From contig OY992536.1 of assembly GCA_963921195.1 (NCBI GenBank), positions 331,841,038 through 331,905,037 on the forward strand: 64,000 nucleotides of DNA. Direction: 5' to 3'. This stretch comes from Pegoplata infirma (taxonomy: Eukaryota; Arthropoda; Insecta; Diptera; Anthomyiidae). A model generated the notes under the pieces. The model saw only the letters and a program-made list of their open reading frames with translations. It searched no databases and was not told the DNA's origin. A program made the position numbers and the translations under genes. Shown here one piece after another: positions 55,491 to 64,000 of the stretch; position 1 is the first letter of the stretch; each line of letters begins with the position of its first letter.

Positions 55491-56935
55491 GAAAAAAATA
55501 TTAAAATTAAGCAGAAACAACTTTAAAATAATACAGTGACGAAATAAAAACAAAGCTTGCTTATACTTGTTTAAAATTTGATGAAAAAATATGTATTGAA
55601 GAAAAAAATATTTGATAAAAAAAAATTGATAAAATTTTTTTTTTTTTTTTGTTGAAAAATAATTATGTTGCGTTTTATTTACCATCTGGTACAAAACGCT
55701 TTAATTCACCAGCAGGTGAATTATTATCCAAGTTTCATATCGAAGTTGCAAACCATTTTGGTTTTAAGATAATGAACACAGTAATTCTTATTTTCTTTTT
55801 TGTAAGTCGTTAGCTTATATATAGTTAAACTGAGGTGGCGTCCTGCATCATTTTTAAAATTAGACACCAGCCTAAAAAACTTATCATGTGTCTAAAAAAT
55901 AGTAAAATAATGTAAATAGTTTGAAAAGAGATGCAGAAAGTAGTTGGGACTATTTTTTTATTGTTAAACTTTATGGATGGACTAAATATCCTTTTTTATT
56001 TTGTTTATCCCGCCAAAAAACCTTTGCCCATATTGTTTGTATTGGTGGGATAACATACCCTCCTTTACAATCTAGAAGCAGGATCCGACGTATCTTGAAG
56101 AATCTTTTAGAATTAAAATTTTCAATAAATTCAAAAAGAAATTTCATTTCGTCTCACTTAATAGAGAAATTATTCTTTTAAGTCTGATATCTGAAAAAAT
56201 ATGTCATAAATTTTTTTTAAATCTCAATGATAAGTGAATATGTGATGAATTTACATCTGCATAAAAAAACGATGCATTTGAAAGACCAAATTATTTTTAT
56301 ACCCTACACCACTCTGTGGTATAGGGTATAATGAGTTTGTGCTGATGTTTGTAACTACCCGAAATATTGGTTCTAGACCCACGTTCAAGTATACCGATCG
56401 ATTCAGAATCACTTTTTAAGTCGATTTAATTAATTAATGATTAAGGCTAATCAGTGTTTGCAAACGTCAAATTTATATGAAAATAAACAATGATTAGTAT
56501 TAATCATTGATTAACTTTTGATAAGTTGCCAGCCATAAAAAATATTTTAAAAATGATTTTAGAAAAAATAATTTGAAAAATTTTTAATATTTTGCTAACA
56601 AGGGAAGTATCTCAACCCTTATGAACCGATTTGCATGAAACTTAAAATATATATAAAAGAACCGATTTTAAGGTTGGGGTGTCTCGGCTTATCGGCCATA
56701 TCGGGGATTTATTCGGGATGTATCATTTATGCAATATCTTAACATATAAAGTTGATCAACCAAGTGATATATATAATTTTATATAAATTTATACTGAAAC
56801 ATATTCACTCATATAAGATTGTATCAAATAATGTATGATTATATAAATATTTTATATTTTTAGCTAAAGCCAAGTTACGTAAGTAATTTATGTAGATAGC
56901 TCAGAATTTATTAATTAATTTGATAGCAAACGGAT
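55491..56935. other. Intergenic DNA between the convergent lipases
   Basis: It contains a single arm of the ACAAGGGAAG foldback (56594-56715) and a hairpin TATACCCTACACCA...GGTATAGGGTATAA (56299-56330), like a tail of the dispersed GGGTATAAAA repeat on the minus strand. Otherwise unassigned. Confidence 0.4.
56907..56912 (-). promoter_or_regulatory. Polyadenylation signal of lipase 2
   Basis: AATAAA on the minus strand, about 24 bases after the stop codon. Confidence 0.45.
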
Positions 56936-57331
56936 TTATTTGATATTATTTTCCTCAAAGTCTTTGCAAAATTGAATAACGGGATCATTTATTGTTTCCT
57001 TGACTTTGAGAGCAAAAATAAAATCCAAGTGCCCCCAATATGGGTCAGCAACCTCATGGAAAAGTTTAAGATTTGGCAAATGAGCAGGAAGACGTTGAAT
57101 GTCTTTATAATTAGCAGATGAATCGGCTAAACCATAGTAAATGTACATATTAGCTGTAATGAGTTCTATTGGATATGATGGTGGCTCTGATTGGCCGTAT
57201 ATCTTCATATTTTTCTTTTCGCCATGATCGAATTGTCGGAACTGGTTACTGACGTATTCTTGAATGTAGTGAATGCCCTGATCACTTGAAATACCAGCAG
57301 GATGTGTTTCGGCCAATTGAGGAAGCAGAGT
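56936..57331 (-). CDS. Lipase 2 exon 3
   Basis: 131 codons plus stop. Acceptor ACATTTCTTTCAG, nearly the same as in lipase 1. Starts TLLPQLAETHPAG; carries Asp347 and His378. Confidence 0.9.
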   Translation of the reverse strand, partial: TLLPQLAETHPAGISSDQGIHYIQEYVSNQFRQFDHGEKKNMKIYGQSEPPSYPIELITANMYIYYGLADSSANYKDIQRLPAHLPNLKLFHEVADPYWGHLDFIFALKVKETINDPVIQFCKDFEENNIK

Positions 57332-60300
57332 CTGAAAGAAATGTTAACGTTAAAATAAGTATCTTATCATCAAAGTAAATTGAGTTTTTTCAGATAAATC
57401 TACTCTCAAAAAATAATCATTGTTAAAAAATCTGCAAAACAACTTTCAATGTAAATAAAAAAAATTTTAGCAGTTTTATCATTAATTTTTGCAAAACTAA
57501 AATTTGTCTGCAGAGTTTTTAACTAATTTTGCTAGAGTTTCCAATTCCGTTAATCGATTAACCGATTCCTCGATTAATCGCCTCTCTTTCGGTAAACATT
57601 GGGCTTGTTCAGCAGAGAAACCTGCTACTCAACAGTTGAAATGTAGCATATTTTGATTAAACGTGTTCGCATTAATTTTTAACTACACTCTAATCAAAAT
57701 TTGTTGAAATTTACCCAATTTATAGTAGGAAACTGGACTCCTACTATAAATTGGGTAATTTTACTCTGAATGTGTAAATTGAATAAATTGACCATTAGTG
57801 GTTAATTTAAATAAAAAGAGGTGAATAAAATATAACAAAAAAACAAAAAAATAAATAAAACATGCGGCGCCAGCCAGCATCGAACTCGCCACCTTCTGAT
57901 TTGAAAGTATGTACACTTCTTAACCACTACGCTACGGAAGCTTATACTTTTATCTGGCGTTTTAGTTATTTAACATGTGTGGATGTATGTTGTGCGACAA
58001 TTTTATTTACGCATTTGTGTGTAAAATATTTGAATTAACGGATAATATTTTTAATTTGCTGTGTTTAATTGGTTTGAATTTATTATACGCATTTAGTGTT
58101 TATATTAACACATAATGCGTGCTATTCAACAAAAATTTACCCAATTTATAATAGTAAGTTTACACGGGGTTTTTAGAGTGTAGTTTAATTATTGGTTTTC
58201 CCCAATGTTGGCAATCGATACCTTTTCAATACCGTTATCCGTTTCAAACCCCTTTAAATTGAATAGCGGTACCAATACCAATACCGAAACTTAGTTTTGG
58301 TATCGGATACCGGTATCCAAAAACCTTTTCCTTCGGTATCGGTACGTACCGGTATTGAAACGGTTTTTCTTAAAAACCATGTTTTTTTACAAAAAAAAAA
58401 ATTAATACAAAATTTGTAAATTTTTTGGATTTTGTAAATGAAAAATCGTACTCCAAATGCCTCACCAAAGTCTCATAAAAATCAAAAAAATCTTTTGACA
58501 CCCAAATCGTGAATAAAGTAAAAATTTCCAAAAAGCCATACTTAAACCGCGATGCGAGTGCAAAAGAAAATTATCGATTTTCACGAAATTTTTATGGATT
58601 TATTTTGACTTCCAATAGAAACTTTGTGGACCCCTTTCGTAAAGCATAGTTTTTTGGGGATTTTTATTTAATCCGTGATGTGGGTGTCCAAGGATTTTTT
58701 TGATATTTACAGGACTTCGGGGAAGGCATTTGGAATACTAGCAGGAGGTTTTCACCCATAGTACATAATTTTTTGAAGTGGCTTAACTCGTAGAAATCGT
58801 CCATATTTCCATTATTCGCGAAAAAAAATTGTTTGCAATATTTTTGAATGTGATCTTGTCTAGACAGGGAAGACCTATTTTTCCAAATAAAAAACTTGGT
58901 TGCCTAGAAATAAGATGAAATATGTAATTTGTTGGGTTTTACTTTAACCGCGATGCGAGAGGGAAATAAATTTTATGGAGTCATTTTGACACCCAATAGA
59001 AAATTATTGGACCACTTTCAGCTCAAACAAAAAAGAAAGGTAAAAATCGATACGGCCTTATGTTTATGTACAAAAGACCACAGACCATATAGACATGCAA
59101 CACGAGTGCTTATTTTGGTACTTTCAATATGGACGCATGCAAAATACTACTAAATTTACTTCTCTGCCTAGAATACGTGTGCCTGTACGTGTGAGCTTTT
59201 ACATCTGTATTTTCGTTGTTTGTTTACGTTTTGTATGAAACGTCAAAAGTTACATGCGCGTGCTACCACTAATACATACACATGGGATAAACTTATTCGT
59301 TTCACCCCTATGCTAAAGACATAGGAAAATTTCCATCAAAATCGGTCCAGTGCTTCAAAAGTTATGAGCAAAAGACTGAATTTCGGCATGGGTTTTTCGT
59401 GAATTTTCGAGATAAAAAACACGCTAACTTTCGACAGGCAATCCTGAGTATGCTGAAGCTTGGCATATATATTTGCCGTTCCCCTGGCCTGGTTCGTATT
59501 GAATTTCAAATCGCTCCTGTGGTTCAAAAGTTATTAAGAAAACCGTGAATTTCAGATTGGTTTCACCTTAAATTCACTTGTTGAAAAAACTGCTAAACCA
59601 GCTTTAAAAAAATTGATGAGTCAGGAAAATATTTTACAAAGTATTCTTGTCACTCATAAAAATTGTTATACTAAAACAAAAAAAACTTACACTTGAAAAA
59701 AATTTAAACTCAAAAAAAAAAATGTTGTCAATTTTTTTTTTTTCTTTTTTCAAAAATGACTAAAAAAAAAGTTTTTCACTCAAAATAAAATATTTCTAAT
59801 CAAAATTGTTAATTTGATTCTCTCGTTAGAAAATTAACTATCACTTTAGAAGGGCATTGAGGGTATTTAATTTTTTGTTTTTACAAATTTAATTTTTTGT
59901 TTTTACAAATTTTTTTCAAGTTTTTATAAGTTTTTTATATTTTTCGAATTTTTTCGATAATACCGGTACGTACCGGTTTTGACGTTTCGGTATCGGTAAT
60001 ACCGTAACCGATTCAACTCAAATACCGTAACCGATACCGAAATAAATAAAAAAACGATACCAATACCGATATCGATACCGTTATTCGTTTCGATTGCCAA
60101 CCTTCGTTTTCCCCATACAAATTAAACTTCAAAATTGAACTTCTTTTTATTTTGACAGATAAAGTGTTTAAAATTGTATGGGGAAAACACAGTTTAAATG
60201 AATGCGAATATGGTATTAGTTGACTCTGCTGAAAGTATTTTTTATGAATGTTTTAAATTACACTGTGGAGCAAATTCAGGTTAGCAAAAGTTAGGTCGAT

Positions 60301-61628
60301 TCTGAGAGTGAGGGGTGAAAATAGAGGCTAAATTAGAAGACGCGGCGTTTGTTTATGTTAGTTCTAATTATTTTTGTAATCGACCTTCGAACTTTGCAGT
60401 CAAATGTCTGTTTTTTATTTAATTTTATTTACACATTTGTATGTAAAATATTTGAATTAACGGATAATATTTATACTTTGCTGTGTTTAATTGGTTTAAA
60501 AGTATTTTACGCATTTTGTACTTATATTAACACAAAATGCGCGCTATTCAACAAAAATTTACCTAATTTATAATAGTAAGTTTACATGCGTTTTTTAGAG
60601 TGTAGTGTAAAAAAAAACTACAGTAATATTGATAATATAATCAACAATTACCGCTAATAAACGTTTGCAATTCAAGAATGTCGGAAGTAGCCACTTGGGA
60701 TATCTCCCCTATTAGTTGATCATAAACTTACCGCATTTAAATTTCTATTGTCCGGCCCAGCCCAAAGCAAAAATAGAGTACTACAATATTGTGGAAACAT
60801 TGGATTACCGCCACACGCTGTATCGAGTAGGCGTTGTAAAAAGGGATTTTCTGGTATAAATTGCTGATTTCCCAAAATATTTGCTCCTGTTCCGGGCGTA
60901 CCGACATATGGTGCTAGACCCACCACCAAACCATCCGTGACATTACCCATGAAAATTGGCGGAGCCAACATATGGGCCGTTTTAATTTTGTCATTATATT
61001 CTGGACGCGTGGACGTCATAACAAAGAACACTGTTGTTCCTTGAGAATGTCCAACATAATGCACTTTCGTTTCGCCAGTGCGATTTAAAATATAATCAAT
61101 CATTTCTGGAATATCAATATGGCCAATTTCGTGCCAACTAAATGACCAGAAATAAGGATGATTCAAAGATATTTTGGTATTGTTGCGCGAATAAATGTTG
61201 CCGCGGGCATTTCCTAGCCACACATCAAAACCGTTGTCAGCAAAATTAAAGGCAATGGAATCATCTGGACCATTCAACAGAAAGCAATCGGAACAGGAAA
61301 ACAGGCCGTGCTGAATAAACACTACTGGCTTGCGCACATTTTCATTATTCAATTTTGGTGAATATGGAATGCGAAACATATTCAATACGTAGCCATCGGA
61401 AGTTTCCATAAATATTGACTCAGCCGGGTAACCGTGTTCTCGTATACGATCAGCCTGTAATTAGAACATCACATCATATATGCTGTCAATATGTATGAAA
61501 ACACCTTACAATTAACTTACGGACGTTTTGATTGGTTTAAATGGAATGTCAATAAAAGGATCGTAATCATCAAAATTGTCTGCTGCTACAGCAGCTATTA
61601 TTAATAAAATTACCAGAAACTGCTTCAT
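56936..61628 (-). CDS. Acid/triacylglycerol lipase 2 (secreted, 408 aa, three exons)
   Basis: The exons on the minus strand are 61628-61521, 61454-60732 and 57331-56936, all in phase 0, with GT-AG introns of 66 bp and 3.4 kb. Same family as lipase 1. The signal peptide is residues 1-16 (MKQFLVILLIIAAVAA), followed by an acidic propeptide-like DNFDDYDPFIDIPF. The N-terminal AB-hydrolase region has REHGYPAES; the oxyanion motif QHGLF is normal. Ser173 lies in GHSQG, Asp347 in GLAD, His378 in WGHLDF. The Asp motif is GLADSS where ND.L is more usual. Length and motifs are otherwise standard, so it is probably an active secreted lipase. A GATA-like AGATAG lies about 130 bp upstream of the ATG, in keeping with (not proof of) gut expression. 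Confidence 0.9.
57686..58180 (-). mobile_element. TA|CACTCTAA element with tRNA-like segment, in lipase 2 intron 2
   Basis: A full copy, about 95% like 42765-43247, TA on both sides. 495 bp. Confidence 0.7.
57864..57941 (-). pseudogene. tRNA-like segment inside transposon
   Basis: Same segment as 42935-43010 with a 4-bp duplication (GTATGTACAC) between the boxes. A and B boxes unchanged. Confidence 0.6.
58203..60105. mobile_element. hAT-like element, 8-bp duplication GTTTTCCC
   Basis: GTTTTCCC at 58195-58202 and 60106-60113. Ends CAATGTTGGCAATCGA and GAAGGTTGGCAATCGA. Terminal zones are ACCGATACCGAATACCG-type repeats. The interior includes the TGAACCACT repeat reversed (59330-59830) and sequence matching 32045-32200, so the repeats at 12.4 and 31.8 kb may be fragments of this family. 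No transposase frame. Confidence 0.7.
60114..60719. other. Intron DNA of lipase 2 with MITE ends
   Basis: 60106-60215 is a GTTTTCCCCATACAA foldback ending ATGAATGCGAATATGGTA|TTA. 60420-60603 is the right half of the CACTCTAA family without its tRNA-like segment. Confidence 0.45.
60732..61454 (-). CDS. Lipase 2 exon 2 (catalytic core)
   Basis: 241 codons. Acceptor TTCTAATTACAG; starts ADRIREHGYPAES. Donor GCG|GTAAGT, a GT donor at the position where lipase 1 has GC. Contains QHGLF, FDVWLGNARGN and GHSQG. Confidence 0.93.
61521..61628 (-). CDS. Lipase 2 exon 1 (signal peptide)
   Basis: 36 codons, ATG in CGACAATGAAG, donor TCC|GTAAGT. Encodes the signal peptide and the acidic start of the proenzyme. 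Confidence 0.85.
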
Positions 61629-62486
61629 TGTCGTCGTGTCTTCGACGTAATGTCCCACAGTTATTCAGATGGAATAGCTTACTAAAGTTTAAAATGTGTA
61701 TTTGACCACAAAATCAAGAATCGATAGGACGGAACGGATAATCTAATCAAACCATAATGATTAGATAGTGTTCAGATATAATTGACATTTAATACACATT
61801 TGCAAATAGTGCTATACAATAAATATTTTAAATTTATTAATGATTAACGATTAAGTAGGTTTATACTTTTATATATACCTAGTTAAAACTTTTTTTGTTT
61901 TGGTAATGAGTCATTATTACCTGGTAATGAGCACTCACTACCCGCATTATTAACTTAAGTACATATTTGACGAGTAATAAAATCTCCATATGGAGCTTTT
62001 TTTTAAATTTGCCGTGCTTGTTCTGTTCACAGAAAAAAAATATCGCGAAATCAAAAGTACACTCTAAAAAACGGATGTAAACTTACTTTTATAAATTGAG
62101 TAAAGTTTTTGTTGAATAGCACGCATTTTGTGTTAATATAAGCACAAACCCAGTAAAAACTTCTACTACCAAGTAATGGGGTTTTCGCCTTAAAATAGAT
62201 AGTGGTAGCTAGTTACTAGGTTGGTGAAACACCCATTATTTTAACATGGCGATGTCATTGGAGTAATGACCGCATACCCACTCGCTTACGAGAATGCTAC
62301 TGAAAAACTACATACATTAGTACCACAAATAATGAGCTACAAGTAGCCCAAAAATAACTCGTTACCCACTCCTTACAAAAATGCTACCAAATAACAGCAT
62401 ACATTAGTTCCAAAAGTTGCCCGTCTTCCCTCAGAAAGGAATTGCGTCAAAAGTAAAATGTTCGCATCATGCCTATTCGTCAGGAT
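61629..62486. other. Upstream region of lipase 2
   Basis: 61629-61800 should hold the promoter. 62060-62150 is a reversed end of the CACTCTAA family. 62150-62460 has loose TAATGAG/CTACTACC phrases, no gene. Confidence 0.35.
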
Positions 62487-63636
62487 TAGGGTTTCTAAAT
62501 TCCCGGACTTTTTCAATTCCCGGGAAATCGTTTTAAAAAAATCGTATTCCCGGGAATTCCCGGGAATTTTTTAATTAAAACAAATTTTGAATTTTACCAT
62601 ATAAAAATTTTTATATTACAAATTATGGTCGTATTTTCAAATTTAAAACCATTTTAGATGTATTCTTTGTAAAATAGTTTTACTAACCTCTAAAATATAT
62701 GTAGAAAGTTCACAAAGTCTTATTAAGAATTACTATATAATTACAATTATATAATAATTTTACCTAACCAAGAACTGGTAACAATGACCTTCGTCTCGTT
62801 GTAGCGAGTCAGACCAAGGCCTCTGGTGGGAATCGAACCCACGACCCCCAGACTCATAGGCTAGCACGCTACCAACTAGCTTACTAGGGCGCCTACATCA
62901 TAAAGTCTATTTTTTGTAGAAATATCATAGTTTTAGTATTTGCATTGACATATTTCCGCTCCATGCAAAATTGGGTACAATTCGATTTTGCATCAAATGC
63001 GGGTTTAAAAACTTTTTGGAAAATTTTTCTTATTTTGACTTCGCCAACCGTAAGAAAATTATATCTTGATGATATATTTAATTAAACTTTCGAATTATTC
63101 AAATTAATTGTTTTAAGGCATTCCGGCCAAAATGAGAGCACCAATGTACTATATAGCCATTGTAACGACGTATTTCCACTGGTTGCTGGGATAGAACACG
63201 CGGCGGCCAAGGTTCGTTACAAAATATTTTTTTTTCACGGCAAATTACAAGCTGAAAACCAGGTTTGTTATATATTTTTTTAAATATCGATATTTTTGTT
63301 TAATTTTAGATTAAGAAAACTTTTGCAACCAACATTTGAAGTAAAATTTTGTTTGATTCAGTATTTTGTCACGCAATCGATTAAAGAAAAAAAATTATTA
63401 GGCCTAAATAATATGCAACCCTCACTAGTTTTTCTTTAAAATTTTTAATTCTTTCAAAGTTTTAATGTAATTTTTATTAAATCATCTTAGATTGTGTTAA
63501 AAATGTGTAAATTAAACATATTTTTATTAAAAAATTAGCGACGAATTCCCGAAATTTCCCGAAGAAAAAATCCCGGGATTTTAAGAAAAATATTTCCCGG
63601 GAATTCCCGGGAAATTTTTCCCGAATAGAAACCCTA
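62487..63636. mobile_element. hAT-type element with tRNA-like segment, 8-bp duplication GTCAGGAT
   Basis: GTCAGGAT at 62479-62486 and 63637-63644. Ends TAGGGTTTCTAAATTCCCGG and TAGGGTTTCTATTCGGG. Subterminal zones are AATTCCCGGGAA repeats on both sides. It holds one tRNA-like segment and no protein gene. Confidence 0.8.
62817..62893 (-). pseudogene. tRNA-like segment inside hAT element
   Basis: Minus strand: T arm GTGGGTTCGATTCCCAC pairs perfectly and the B box GTTCGATTC fits; the A-box region AAGCTAGTTGG is near consensus. The acceptor stem is not convincing. This is the most tRNA-like arm in the window. Confidence 0.6.
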
Positions 63637-63644
63637 GTCAGGAT

Positions 63645-64000
63645 GATAAAGTTCATGTTAAACGCGGTTATTTCAAGAGCAACTAAAGGCCGTTTGTCAC
63701 GATGAGACTCAGTAAAATGATCTGTCAAAAAATCGTATAGAATTTAAAAATGTTATCGTGTACATGCGAAATGTAATGACACGGACGGTAATACGGAAGA
63801 AATTTTGACAGTCGTATAATACTCGTCACTTTTAGAAATATTTCTAAAAGCTGAGACTTTTCATTTTATCAGGGATGTATTTTTTTGTAATTTATTGCCA
63901 AAAACATAAAAACAATAAACTAAAGATAGAAAGTTAAGGTTATTAATTTATTTAAGTCTCTTATATTAATGATTTTTTTAAAAATACGCAACAAATTATC
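63645..64000. other. Unassigned DNA at the right edge
   Basis: AT-rich; no gene or complete repeat recognised. Confidence 0.3.

Overview
The window looks like a gene-poor, transposon-saturated stretch of a higher fly (Diptera) genome, probably a calyptrate. It is very A+T-rich. Its genes have short exons with GT/AG (once GC/AG) introns, and its two complete host genes belong to the insect acid/triacylglycerol lipase family. Almost everything else is transposable-element DNA, much of it nested and palindromic. I see no bacterial-style operons, rRNA or CRISPR.

Host genes. (1) A minus-strand gene has a GC-richer promoter/5'UTR block near 18.63-18.97 kb, a first coding exon at 18296-18437 encoding a basic head plus one membrane segment, and a likely second coding exon at 7995-8498 encoding an acidic, disordered segment. 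Intron phases agree (1/1) across a roughly 9.8 kb intron made almost wholly of transposons; the rest of the gene lies beyond the left edge or is unrecognised. (2) Lipase 1 on the plus strand has three exons (42002-42118, 43976-44704, 53861-54247; 410 aa) and a 9.2 kb second intron starting with a GC donor. (3) Lipase 2 on the minus strand has three exons (61628-61521, 61454-60732, 57331-56936; 408 aa). The two lipases are paralogues with the same intron positions and phases, arranged tail to tail.

LTR retrotransposons. 291-4632 is a defective Ty3/gypsy element of CsRn1 type (CHCC Gag knuckle, tRNA-Trp primer site, a -1 slippery site between gag and pol, a stop inside the protease, and a 5' LTR cut down to its last bases). 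22288-27337 is a complete Mag-like Ty3/gypsy element with LTRs that look identical, a 5-bp target duplication (TTACG) and one open 1454-codon Gag-Pol frame, so it inserted recently. 28558-29910 is an unassigned open frame that may be a rearranged BEL/Pao remnant.

DNA transposons. Twelve non-autonomous elements have exact 8-bp target duplications and hAT-like ends; most are foldbacks with long inverted arms. Others are Harbinger-like MITEs with TWA duplications (a cluster at 15.4-19.2 kb), one pogo/Tigger-like MITE, a palindromic Tc1-derived element, and a group with TA|CACTC... ends. Members of that last group, and one hAT element, carry tRNA-like segments with recognisable pol III A and B boxes. 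One 1.7 kb element holds four of them. This is the most unusual feature of the window.

Layout: 0-4.6 kb CsRn1-type element; 4.6-7.9 kb repeats and a hAT MITE; 8.0-8.5 kb exon; 8.6-18.2 kb nested transposons; 18.3-19.0 kb first exon and promoter; 19.4-27.7 kb foldback elements and the Mag element; 28-41.2 kb ORF remnant, hAT foldbacks and a short retroposon; 42-54.3 kb lipase 1; 54.5-56.9 kb foldbacks; 56.9-61.6 kb lipase 2; 62.5-63.6 kb hAT element with a tRNA-like segment. All coordinates come from reading by eye, so repeat edges without a stated target duplication may be off by some tens of bases.
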